From: UBA11795 sp964652755
Lineage (GTDB): Bacteria > Chloroflexota > Dehalococcoidia > Lucifugimonadales > UBA826
Reading direction: 5' to 3'
Length of the DNA stretch: 43,222 nt
Assembly (NCBI GenBank): GCA_964652755.1
Contig: CAZZBP010000010.1
Location: 1-43,222 of the forward strand
Position numbers and translations under genes: made by a program
Part shown: piece by piece, positions 33,756 to 42,632 of the stretch
Position numbering within the stretch: the stretch's first letter is position 1
Layout of the letters: every line of letters begins with the position of its first letter
The notes under the pieces: model-generated
Database searches by the model: none
The model's input: the letters and a program-made list of their open reading frames with translations, nothing else
What the model was told of the DNA's origin: nothing

Positions 33756-34952
33756 TCATGAAGTGGCATTCTTCAGGCCTTCATTCAACCTGACAAGCGC
33801 TTCATCGATTTCTTCCTTCGTTATCGTCAGGACCGGCATTAGCCGAATCGCGTTGGGTCTCATTGGGTTCATGAGAATCCCGGCCTCGTTACATGCAGGT
33901 ATAACTTCGGGGGTAAGCTCTGAATCGAATTCGACCGCCCATATTAATCCCATTCCGCGAACATCTGTTATGAATTCGTAGTCAGCCTGTAGTCTCTTGA
34001 GTCCTTCACCTAAGTACTCCCCCATTTTGGCTGAATTCTCAGCAACATTATTATCAATAAGATATTTGGTGGAAGCATGAGCTGCTGCACAGGTAAGCGG
34101 ATTGCCCCCAAAAGTAGACCCATGGTCCCCTGGATCAAAAGCACAAGCTGAATCCTTGGCTAAGAACGCACCTATCGGAACCCCACCGCCAAGACCCTTG
34201 GCAAGAGACATGATATCTGGCTCCACACCAAAACTTTCGTATCCAAACAAGGTCCCCAGTCTGCCAAGACCTGTTTGAACTTCATCAAAAATAAGGAGCA
34301 TATTGTTGTCGTCACACCATTTCCTTACGCCATGTAGGTATTCGGAGGAAGGTATATTGACACCCCCTTCTCCCTGGACCGGCTCAATCATAACCGCAAC
34401 CGTATTGTCGTTAGTGGCACTCTTTATGGCTGCTAAGTCATTGTAGGGAACATGTGTGAATCCTGTTGGAATTGGCTCAAATAGTTCCTGATAATGTGGC
34501 TGCCCTGTAGCTGACACGTTCATCATAGTGCGCCCATGAAAGGAATTTAAGGCCGTAATAATTTCATATGCACCATCTTTGTTTTTTTTACCGTATTTTT
34601 TTGCGAGTTTGATTGCACCCTCGTTGGCTTCAGCACCGCTGTTGCATATGAATATTTTGTCCATGCAACTGTTTTCCACGAGTATCTCAGCCAGCCTTAG
34701 TTGAGGGATTGTGTAAAACTGGTTGGAGGTTTGTACTAGCGTTCTCGCCTGCTCGGCGATGGCATTAGCAATAGCCTCATTACAATGGCCCGCATTATTT
34801 ACAGCCCACCCGGAGGTAAAGTCCAAATATTCTTTCCCATCTACATCCCATACCCTGGCGCCTTCACCACGTTCAAGAACCATGGGTTGTCGGCGAACCA
34901 AAAACATGTAGTATTTACTTTCCAGTTCTTTCCATTGTTCCGAGGTGGTCAT
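33756..34952 (-). CDS. argD: Acetylornithine aminotransferase
   Basis: 398 residues of the class III aminotransferases. YLDFTSGWAVNNAGHCN and FICNSGAEANEGAIKLAKKYGKK (PLP phosphate cup) are followed by MIEPVQGEGGVNIPS, LIFDEVQTGLGRLGTLFGYE and PDIMSLAKGLGGGVPIGAF, whose Lys binds PLP. The size and context with argB/argJ favour N-acetylornithine over ornithine or GABA. ATG 34952 with AAAGGAG upstream. Confidence 0.9.
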   Translation of the reverse strand: MTTSEQWKELESKYYMFLVRRQPMVLERGEGARVWDVDGKEYLDFTSGWAVNNAGHCNEAIANAIAEQARTLVQTSNQFYTIPQLRLAEILVENSCMDKIFICNSGAEANEGAIKLAKKYGKKNKDGAYEIITALNSFHGRTMMNVSATGQPHYQELFEPIPTGFTHVPYNDLAAIKSATNDNTVAVMIEPVQGEGGVNIPSSEYLHGVRKWCDDNNMLLIFDEVQTGLGRLGTLFGYESFGVEPDIMSLAKGLGGGVPIGAFLAKDSACAFDPGDHGSTFGGNPLTCAAAHASTKYLIDNNVAENSAKMGEYLGEGLKRLQADYEFITDVRGMGLIWAVEFDSELTPEVIPACNEAGILMNPMRPNAIRLMPVLTITKEEIDEALVRLNEGLKNATS

Positions 34953-34963
34953 GCTATTCTCCT

Positions 34964-37774
34964 TTACCTAACATTCTCCAGATTTTCCAGAAGTTTCTCT
35001 AACGCATCAAGTTCAGCCCGGAGTATATCTAAAGAGTCCTTGATTTTATCACCCTGTTTTACCTCGTCACTTGATGTGGTGGCAACCGTTCCTGAAACTG
35101 ACTCTGCTTTCACTGGACTAGACATGACAGCATCTGAAGCGGTCCCTGTTTCCATACGATGTCCGGTCAATTCATATAAAGCTTCTTCAAGAGAATCAGC
35201 CATGACTACCTTGTGGGCAGTAGCCAAGATAACTTTCTTCAGTTCAGGGAAGCTGACACCATCTGCTTGTATATATACGGGTTCTGCGTAAAGAAGAGAG
35301 TCTCCAACAGGAATCACAAGGAGGTTTCCCCTTATGCAAGTTGACCCTTCTGAGCACCTCAATGTGAACCACGCAGAGATGTCTTGATCGTTATCTATCC
35401 GTGCCTCTACCTGTTCTGGTCCATCGACTTGCCTGTCCTTGGGAAAGTTGTAAGCAACTAGCTTTCCGTAGTTTGCCCCATCGCTTCTTGCAGCGATCCA
35501 GCCGACCATATTAGGACGACCTGTGGGAGTATAAGGCATGAGCTGGACGAATTCTTCAGTTTGCTCCCCAGGAAGTTTCATGATGACGTAATAAGGTTCT
35601 ACAACTTGAAGTGTTTCACCTTGACCGAATTTCTCCTGTGGAATGGCCCAGAGATCCTCGTTTCCGTAAAAATGCTCGGGATCATCCATATGATATTTGA
35701 TGTATTTCTCAGCCTGGACAGAGAAAAGCCCTTGTGGATATCTCATGTGGGCACGCAGTGAATCGGGCATATTATCCGAGTTCGAAAATAAGTCGGGAAA
35801 GATTCTGCGATAAGTCTCCGCTACAGGATCCGAGGAATCCCAGAGATAGAAATCAATTTCACCATCATAGGCATTGACGACTATCTTCACGCTGTTCCGT
35901 ATGTAATTATAAGGGTGAGAACCGTTACTTTCAGTACCAAAACCATTAGATACCGGATCGGAATAAGGCATCTGGTCCGACGTCGTATATGCATCTTGCA
36001 CCCACAACAATCCACCTCCATCCGCAACTATGTACGGGTCTCCATCGAGAGAAAGAAATGGTGCAATGGTTCCAACCCTATCCTGAATTGTTCTTCTGTA
36101 CTGAATCCGACTGTCAGCATTAAGTTCACTGCTGATAAGAATATTCACATCCCCCATTTCCCATGCATAGACTAGTTTCCTGATAAAGGAGCCGACGGCT
36201 ACTCCGCCATCACCTTCATAATTAGTCTTTGCTAGAACTCCTTCACCGGTTTGATAGTCAAGTTCTTCCGTATTCGTATTAACAATCACATAATCTAGAG
36301 TGTTCTCTCCGTAATATATGCGAGGATTCTCTACTACTATTTCCGCTTCGTCTGGTCTGTCAGGAGGAGAAATAGGAATTTCTCCTCCTGCAGGTATGTC
36401 CTTTGCGAAAAACACCGGCCTTCCCTCAGTAGTAAACTCAGTGACAGGACTCATAGCAATTCCTATACCGTGTGTGTACGTAAGCTTGGTGTTTACCCAG
36501 GTCTGGGCTGATTCGTCCAATTTTTCAGGCGCTACCTCTCGAGCTGCCAGTAGTACCTGCCTATAATCTCCGCCTATTGTGTATCTATCTACGTCGGCAT
36601 CCTTGAAATCGTAGTAAGGACGAATAAGCTGAATCTGTTTATAAACACTTGTAAGTGGTCGATAATCCCAAAGTCTTATATTCTCAATTGTCTTTCTATT
36701 ATTTGAGACAAGACTTGCCGTTACCTCTCCTTCGGCCTCATAGTAATTTTCTTCAATATCCGTTAGGCCATACCCTAGGCGAGTAAAAACCATATTCCTA
36801 CTTATGTATTTCTCCTCTTTAGAGAATTCATTAGGGTCAACTGAGAATTGTTGAACTACGGAGGGCCATCCAGTCCCTAATACCAATATTAAAATGATCC
36901 AAAGACCTAGTACTCCAAAAACAATACGCATCCTATTCATAAATGCAGCGATAACCATCGCTACTGCTGTAACCAATCCGAGTCCAAAAAGAATCATTAA
37001 CGCTAGTTGCTTCGCATGTACATCGGCGTAGGTAGCCCCATGCACAACCCCACCCTCGGAGTGCACAAGTTGTAACCGATCCACCCATAGACCAGCGGTT
37101 GCGATAAGAACTATAACTGCGCCTATGAAGACAGCTTGTTTACGAAGCGAAGGTGTCAGCGTGAAGCTCACACCTCTGACGGTAAAGTTGACGAAAGCGA
37201 TCAGCGCAGATCCCAGTAAAGCTACGATAGAAACCGAGAATAACCATCCTTGCACAAATGCGTAGGTTGGAAGCGCGAAAACGAAAAAAGAAATGTCTTT
37301 TTCATACATTGGATCCTTCAATCCAAAGCTAGCCGCATTAGTGAATCGCAGAAACAGTTCCCATTTTGAAGAGAATATTGATCCGAAAATCACGCCCAAC
37401 ACGATTACAGCTAGCACGGCGACAACCAATACTGCCTTTCTCGTAAGCGACACGGCAGAGTCTGGTATGGATACGCTAACTGGCCCAAAACTTGCTTTAT
37501 ATGCCGTGAGTAGGCTTGCGCCAACAAATATAGCAACAGTACTGAACCCCACAGCGAACAGGATTGCTTTTGTAAGTATTACCTTTACAAAAACTCCCCT
37601 ATATCCGAGTTCGCCGAACCAAAGCCTCTCAGCATATATTCCACGAAACAGTGAAAGTAGGATCAAACGGTCCACAACGCCCGCGGCAGCCGCGACCCAT
37701 TTCATCCGACCTGATAACCTTTCAGGAAGAGAAATATTTTCAAAGTTAAAAGGGGGAAACGAACCTGTTGTCAT
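34964..37774 (-). CDS. UPF0182 (COG1615) large membrane protein
   Basis: 936 residues. About seven membrane helices occupy residues ~25-310, then a ~570-residue region without helices, predicted extracytoplasmic, with the family blocks FTRLGYGLTDIEENYYEAEGEV, SVYKQIQLIRPYYDF and MRYPQGLFSVQAEKYIKYHMDDPEHFYGNEDLWAIP. The C-terminal ~60 residues are a short charged coiled-coil (LDILRAELDALEKLLENLENV). The family is common in Actinobacteria, cyanobacteria and Chloroflexota; no function is established. It is embedded in the arginine cluster (12 bases after argB, 11 before argD), without an obvious biochemical link. Confidence 0.92.
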   Translation of the reverse strand: MTTGSFPPFNFENISLPERLSGRMKWVAAAAGVVDRLILLSLFRGIYAERLWFGELGYRGVFVKVILTKAILFAVGFSTVAIFVGASLLTAYKASFGPVSVSIPDSAVSLTRKAVLVVAVLAVIVLGVIFGSIFSSKWELFLRFTNAASFGLKDPMYEKDISFFVFALPTYAFVQGWLFSVSIVALLGSALIAFVNFTVRGVSFTLTPSLRKQAVFIGAVIVLIATAGLWVDRLQLVHSEGGVVHGATYADVHAKQLALMILFGLGLVTAVAMVIAAFMNRMRIVFGVLGLWIILILVLGTGWPSVVQQFSVDPNEFSKEEKYISRNMVFTRLGYGLTDIEENYYEAEGEVTASLVSNNRKTIENIRLWDYRPLTSVYKQIQLIRPYYDFKDADVDRYTIGGDYRQVLLAAREVAPEKLDESAQTWVNTKLTYTHGIGIAMSPVTEFTTEGRPVFFAKDIPAGGEIPISPPDRPDEAEIVVENPRIYYGENTLDYVIVNTNTEELDYQTGEGVLAKTNYEGDGGVAVGSFIRKLVYAWEMGDVNILISSELNADSRIQYRRTIQDRVGTIAPFLSLDGDPYIVADGGGLLWVQDAYTTSDQMPYSDPVSNGFGTESNGSHPYNYIRNSVKIVVNAYDGEIDFYLWDSSDPVAETYRRIFPDLFSNSDNMPDSLRAHMRYPQGLFSVQAEKYIKYHMDDPEHFYGNEDLWAIPQEKFGQGETLQVVEPYYVIMKLPGEQTEEFVQLMPYTPTGRPNMVGWIAARSDGANYGKLVAYNFPKDRQVDGPEQVEARIDNDQDISAWFTLRCSEGSTCIRGNLLVIPVGDSLLYAEPVYIQADGVSFPELKKVILATAHKVVMADSLEEALYELTGHRMETGTASDAVMSSPVKAESVSGTVATTSSDEVKQGDKIKDSLDILRAELDALEKLLENLENVR

Positions 37775-37786
37775 AAAAAAATAACC

Positions 37787-38710
37787 CTATCCGATCCTTG
37801 TACCCAGGTTCTCCCCGGATAGAAGATTTTTAAGCGCGCGTGATTCCCGACCATCAATTATCTGAGAAATCGCTCCGCCTTCTATTGCTTCCAAACAAGC
37901 TTCTATTTTAGGCAACATACCTCCACCAATCACATTCGACCGAACAAGAGAATGAGCCTGTCTTTCGGTAATCCTAGGAATCAGTCGCCTCGACGAATCG
38001 AGGACCCCTTCCACGTCAGTAAGAAAAACCATTCTCTTCGCCTTCAAAGCTGAGGAGATGTAGCCTGCCACGGTATCAGCGTTTATATTGAGCAATGACC
38101 CCTCTTCATCTGGCTTTCTTGAAGCGTCAAATCCCACAGGGGCTATAACCGGAATATAGCCAGCAGAGAGAGCAGCATATATAGGGTCAGGATTTATGTT
38201 TTCGATCTTCCCTACGTATCCCAATTCTGGGTTCGCTATGGAAGCCTGAATCATGCTTCCATCCGCTCCTGAAAGTCCTACTGCCTCTCCACCCCTGCTG
38301 TTTATTGACGCCACTAAACTCTTGTTAATCAATCCAGTTAAAACCGCCACTACGATATCAAGACTTACTAAATCGGTCACTCGGAGACCTTTAACAAATC
38401 GGGGGCGAACCCCTTGCCTTTCCATCCAATCTGATATGGTCTTTCCGCCTCCATGAACGACTACTAATTTTTTGCCCTCACCTTGCAGGGCGATAAGATC
38501 CTCAAGTGTAGTGTCATGACTCCCGAGTGTGCTTCCACCAATTTTAATAACAATCGGACTTTCTAATGCCGGACTTTCTAATTCGCCTTCCAATGATGGC
38601 GCGCCACTTTCCTGATTAATTTCGGACTGAAGATTATGGACACGCGGACCGGCACGCCGAAGGTATTCGCTTTCAGGAAGTCTATTTTCAGGCTTGTTTG
38701 AAAAAAACAT
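37787..38710 (-). CDS. argB: Acetylglutamate kinase with N-terminal extension
   Basis: 307 residues. The kinase core runs from ~residue 52: PIVIKIGGSTLG, then VVVHGGGKTISDWMERQGVRPRFVKGLRVTD, INSRGGEAVGLSGADGSMI and IPVIAPVGFD, matching the amino-acid-kinase fold. It phosphorylates N-acetylglutamate, the usual arginine-feedback step. The first ~50 residues (to LESPALESP, a short repeat) have no counterpart in E. coli ArgB and no good ribosome site precedes ATG 38710, so a downstream start is possible. N-terminal extensions mark arginine-sensitive hexameric ArgB in other bacteria, but this one is not clearly that helix. Confidence 0.9.
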   Translation of the reverse strand: MFFSNKPENRLPESEYLRRAGPRVHNLQSEINQESGAPSLEGELESPALESPIVIKIGGSTLGSHDTTLEDLIALQGEGKKLVVVHGGGKTISDWMERQGVRPRFVKGLRVTDLVSLDIVVAVLTGLINKSLVASINSRGGEAVGLSGADGSMIQASIANPELGYVGKIENINPDPIYAALSAGYIPVIAPVGFDASRKPDEEGSLLNINADTVAGYISSALKAKRMVFLTDVEGVLDSSRRLIPRITERQAHSLVRSNVIGGGMLPKIEACLEAIEGGAISQIIDGRESRALKNLLSGENLGTRIG

Positions 38711-38748
38711 GAATTCTAATTAATTGGTTACCTGCCCGCAGATGCAGA

Positions 38749-39954
38749 TTATGTGCTGTAGGCAGAGTTGAATATGACATACTCTTCTGTGAGATCACAC
38801 CCCCACGCAGTAGCGGAATGGCTTCCGATATTCAGCGCAATTCGAAACTTAATTTCATCATTACCCATTGCACTTACTACTGCATCCCGATAGTAGGGTA
38901 TTGCGATACCTTCATGCACTATATGTATGTCGCTAATGAAGATGTCCAGTTTGGCTTCATCAACACTTATTTCGCTTTTTCCAAGAGCCATGACTAACCT
39001 GCCCCAGTTAGGGTCTCTACCGTGTACCATCGCTTTGACTAGGAGAGACGAAGCTATCTCACGAGCCGATGTCCTAGCTTCACTTACAGTTAAGGCACCT
39101 TCGACGGTTACTTCAATCAATCGCTGAGCACCTTCCCCATCTCCTGCCAGCTCTTTCGCCAATTCCGTACAAACGTAGGTGAGAGCCTCCACAAAAGAAT
39201 CAGAGCCTTCTGATCCATCACTGATTTGTGGAGTTCCAGAAGCACCGTTCGCTAGGATCACTACCGTATCGTTCGTGCTCTGATCTCCATCCACATCTAT
39301 CATGTTGAAAGATGAGTCAACAGCTCCTGACAGGACATTCTGCAAATAGTCCTGTTCTACATTTGCATCTGTGGAGACGAAACAAAGCATGGTAGCCATG
39401 TTGGGATGAATCATACCAACGCCTTTCGAAACTCCTCCAATCGTCACGGTCTTTCCAGCGTGAACGAATGAAACTGCCCTCTCTTTATGCTTGCTGTCAG
39501 TTGTCATAATTGAACGAGCAAAGTCAGAACCACCGTCTCCGCTTAAGGACACGTTTGTTATGTTTTGTCGAATGAGTGCCATCGGAAGTTCGACACCAAT
39601 CATCCCAGTGCTTGCAACAAACAATTCCTTTCCAGAGACTCCGGTATGAATCCCAGCAAGTTCAGCCATTTCTTCAGCATCAGCGTATCCTTGCGACCCT
39701 ACAGAGCAATTTGCGCAACCACTGTTTGCGACAACGCCACGCGCCTCTCCTCGCTGAAGACGTTTTCTACTAGCACTTACGGATGGTGATTCAATACTGT
39801 TTGATGTAAAAGTTGCAGCTGCATTTGCTGGTCGATCTGAAAGAACGATTCCAAGGTCAAGGGAGTCTGGTTCCGTCTTTAACCCTGCGTAAGTGGCTCC
39901 CGCTACGAAACCTTCTGCTGAAGTAATCCCTCCATCCTTAATAACCTCAATCAT
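38749..39954 (-). CDS. argJ: Glutamate N-acetyltransferase / amino-acid acetyltransferase
   Basis: 401 residues. GFVAGATYAGLKTEPDSLDLGIVLSDRPANAAATFTSN opens the protein. SKGVGMIHPNMATMLCF contains the Ala-Thr autoproteolysis site, so Thr188 becomes the nucleophile of the beta chain. RDPNWGRLVMALG and CDLTEEYVIFNSAY close it. It transfers acetyl from acetylornithine to glutamate, recycling the group. ATG 39954 with GGAGG ten bases upstream. It is the first gene of the arginine run; argC, argF and argH are not visible here. Confidence 0.93.
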   Translation of the reverse strand: MIEVIKDGGITSAEGFVAGATYAGLKTEPDSLDLGIVLSDRPANAAATFTSNSIESPSVSASRKRLQRGEARGVVANSGCANCSVGSQGYADAEEMAELAGIHTGVSGKELFVASTGMIGVELPMALIRQNITNVSLSGDGGSDFARSIMTTDSKHKERAVSFVHAGKTVTIGGVSKGVGMIHPNMATMLCFVSTDANVEQDYLQNVLSGAVDSSFNMIDVDGDQSTNDTVVILANGASGTPQISDGSEGSDSFVEALTYVCTELAKELAGDGEGAQRLIEVTVEGALTVSEARTSAREIASSLLVKAMVHGRDPNWGRLVMALGKSEISVDEAKLDIFISDIHIVHEGIAIPYYRDAVVSAMGNDEIKFRIALNIGSHSATAWGCDLTEEYVIFNSAYST

Positions 39955-40038
39955 CTCAAAAGCTCCTCCGAACTCATGGCTTGCAAATACAGAATTGGAA
40001 TCGGATTCGCTTCCGGATTACAAAGACTGTCACAGAAC

Positions 40039-40064
40039 AAAAAAGGCGGGCATAAATGCCAGCC
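40039..40064 (-). terminator. Terminator-like hairpin in the argJ leader
   Basis: On the minus strand GGCTGGCAT and ATGCCCGCC (40064-40056 and 40053-40045, one mismatch) form a tight stem followed by TTTTTT (40044-40039), about 85 bases before the argJ ATG. There is no upstream minus-strand gene to terminate, so it may be a leader attenuator. The 40065-40246 stretch otherwise holds no gene; TATACT on the minus strand near 40080 is a possible -10. Confidence 0.5.
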
Positions 40065-40252
40065 AAATTAGTCCACAAAGTATATCACACAGGCACAAAA
40101 CACGCACGATCTCAAGGCTTTCTTGTGCTACAATCTCAGACGTAACCAAATGGCTTGCAAGGTGCCCGGTTAAAACTTTGGGACAGGTATTTGGGTAGGT
40201 AGGTCACATTAAGTCACGTCTATCATGAAATAGCTAAGGAAAGGTCTTGAAT

Positions 40253-42490
40253 ATGACTACGACACACAACACGGAGTTCAGTGCAGTCGGCAAGCGACCC
40301 ATACGTCACGACGGGTATGACAAGGTTACAGGTAAAGCCCTGTATGGTGCCGACATGAATTTACCTGGCATGATCCATGGGAGGATATTACGGAGCCCTC
40401 ATGCACATGCGCGGATCATATCAATGGACACGTCTAAAGCTGAGGCTCATCCCGAAGTGCATGCCGTAATATCCAATACTGATTTTCCTCAGCATGAGAA
40501 TAAATCAGCTTCGATCATACCCGGACCTCCTTTAAATCCCAAAGAACAAACAGACAACATACTAGCTGGCGAAAAAGTCCTTTATAAGGGCCATCCAATC
40601 GCCGCCGTAGCAGCAAGTTCTCCTCACATGGCAGAGGAGGCCCTTAACTTAATCACCGTAGACTATGAAATCTTAGATTCAGTTTCTACTGTAGAGGCGG
40701 CTTTAGCTGAAGGAGCGCCTCTACTTCACAAAAAGTATGAAAACAACATAGCAAGCCATGCGCAACTTCGACTAGGTGACGTGGAGAAAGGGTTCGCTGG
40801 TTCTGATCATGTAGTTGAACGTGAATTCCGAACCGCAACAGTTCACCAGGGATATATAGAGCCACACTCAGCTACGGGTTGGTGGACTGCGAACGATCGG
40901 GTTACCGTCTGGGGTAGTTCTCAGGGCCATTTTCAGATTAGGGACAAGACATCTGTGGTGCTAGGCATTCCCTACTCTTCCATCAAGGTTGTACCAATGG
41001 AAATTGGAGGTGGGTTTGGCGGTAAGACAACTATTTACTTGGAACCGATCGCCGCGATGTTGTCGAAAAAGGCTGGAGTTCCTGTAAAAGTTACTATGAG
41101 TCGGACAGAGGTTTTAGAGGCTACTGGGCCTACGTCCGGTTGTTATATGAAAGTCAAGATTGGCACTGACAACTATGGCAAAATCCTGGCCGCCTACGCA
41201 GATCTTAAATTTGAGGCCGGGGCGTTTCCCGGATCACCAGTGGGAGCGGCAGCAAATTGCATTTTCACACCCTACGATATTAAGAACGTGTTAATTGATG
41301 GCTACGACATTGTAAACAACAAACCAAAAACAACCGCATACCGTGCCCCGGGAGCTCCTCTTGGATCCTTTGCAGCAGAGACCCTGTTGGATGAACTAGC
41401 TGAAAAATTAGGAATGGATCCGTTGGATCTCAGGATAATGAACGGAGCAAAAGAAGGAACTATTCGGCCGTCGGGCATAACCAATCCTAAGATTGGATGC
41501 ATCGAAACTGCCCAGGCTGTCAAAGAGCACGACCATTACACTAGTACGATCGATGGTAAGTACAGGGGAAGAGGAGTGGCGTCAGGATTCTGGATTAACG
41601 GAAGCGGAGCAGCGTGCGCGATAGCAAACGTTAACTTTGATGGTACAGTCAATCTCACGATCGGTTCTATGGATATAGGTGGCCTTCGTCCAGCTGCCGC
41701 GCAACACGTATCTGAAGTTCTAGGAATCCCTGTAGAAGACGTAAGTCCACAGGTAGGAGATACCGATACTATAGGATACACGTCTATGACCGGTGGAAGC
41801 GGAGCAGCTTTTAAGACCGGATGGGCGAGTTATGAGGCAGCTCAGGACGTCAAGCGACAACTTTTACAAAGGGCCGCAGAAGTTTGGGAAACCGGCCTAG
41901 ACGACATTGAATTGGTGAAAGGTATGTTCAGGCACTCGTCGGACCCAGAATTAACCATGTCGTTTAAGGAGCTTGCATCGAAACTTCCGGATACAGGTGG
42001 GCCTGTAGTCGGAAGAGCCAATCTCGACCCTCGTGGTCCTGGCAGCGCCTTCGCTACTCATGTTGTGGACGTAGAAGTGGATCCGGATACAGGCAAAGTA
42101 GAAATACTCCGATACACCGCTGCCCAAGACGCAGGACGCGCAATACATCCAAGTTATGTGGAGGGTCAGATCCAGGGAGGAGTCGTGCAGGGAATAGGGT
42201 GGGCCTTAAACGAAGAATATTTCATGAGCGACGACGGGGTCATGATGAACTCCAGCCTTCTCGATTACAGAATGCCTACCTCATTGGATTTGCCAATGAT
42301 TGACACTCTTGTTGTCGAAGTGCCGAACCCTTTGCATCCATACGGAGTTAGGGGCGTAGGAGAAGTGCCGATCGTACCTCCCCTTGCCGCGATAGCCAAC
42401 GCTATCTTTCATGCGACGGAGGTAAGAATGACAGAACTGCCAATGAACCCTTCATCGGTTGCCTCAGCTATTAAGGCATACAAGTCTTAA
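40253..42490 (+). CDS. Xanthine-dehydrogenase-family molybdopterin-binding subunit
   Basis: 745 residues from ATG 40253, with AGGAAAGG eight bases upstream; the in-frame TTG 40247 is less likely. RHDGYDKVTGKALYGADMNLPGMIHGRILRSPHAHARI is the N-terminal domain. The Mo-cofactor blocks are IGGGFGGKT, TAYRAPGAPLGSFAAE and, near the end, GVRGVGEVP with the catalytic Glu (~704). YRAPGAP rather than YRCSFR excludes a form I CO dehydrogenase. The enzyme hydroxylates an aromatic, purine or aldehyde substrate; which one is not determinable. The usual FAD and [2Fe-2S] subunit genes are not next to it within the window. Confidence 0.92.
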   Translation: MTTTHNTEFSAVGKRPIRHDGYDKVTGKALYGADMNLPGMIHGRILRSPHAHARIISMDTSKAEAHPEVHAVISNTDFPQHENKSASIIPGPPLNPKEQTDNILAGEKVLYKGHPIAAVAASSPHMAEEALNLITVDYEILDSVSTVEAALAEGAPLLHKKYENNIASHAQLRLGDVEKGFAGSDHVVEREFRTATVHQGYIEPHSATGWWTANDRVTVWGSSQGHFQIRDKTSVVLGIPYSSIKVVPMEIGGGFGGKTTIYLEPIAAMLSKKAGVPVKVTMSRTEVLEATGPTSGCYMKVKIGTDNYGKILAAYADLKFEAGAFPGSPVGAAANCIFTPYDIKNVLIDGYDIVNNKPKTTAYRAPGAPLGSFAAETLLDELAEKLGMDPLDLRIMNGAKEGTIRPSGITNPKIGCIETAQAVKEHDHYTSTIDGKYRGRGVASGFWINGSGAACAIANVNFDGTVNLTIGSMDIGGLRPAAAQHVSEVLGIPVEDVSPQVGDTDTIGYTSMTGGSGAAFKTGWASYEAAQDVKRQLLQRAAEVWETGLDDIELVKGMFRHSSDPELTMSFKELASKLPDTGGPVVGRANLDPRGPGSAFATHVVDVEVDPDTGKVEILRYTAAQDAGRAIHPSYVEGQIQGGVVQGIGWALNEEYFMSDDGVMMNSSLLDYRMPTSLDLPMIDTLVVEVPNPLHPYGVRGVGEVPIVPPLAAIANAIFHATEVRMTELPMNPSSVASAIKAYKS

Positions 42491-42632
42491 CCGAAATAAA
42501 TATGGGTCCGAGAAATCAATCTTCCGTTTCCTTCGTTAAGCAGTATAAGCCCACGGATTTTTTTAATAAGTCTGGGAGCGACAAGGGCTTCCTGCTAAGC
42601 ACCTAAAAAGCTCAATAAGGTACCTATTCGCA

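Noticed and set aside
38558..38585. Short direct repeat GGACTTTCTAAT in argB
   Set aside because: A 12-base duplication inside the variable N-terminal extension; too small to indicate a mobile element.
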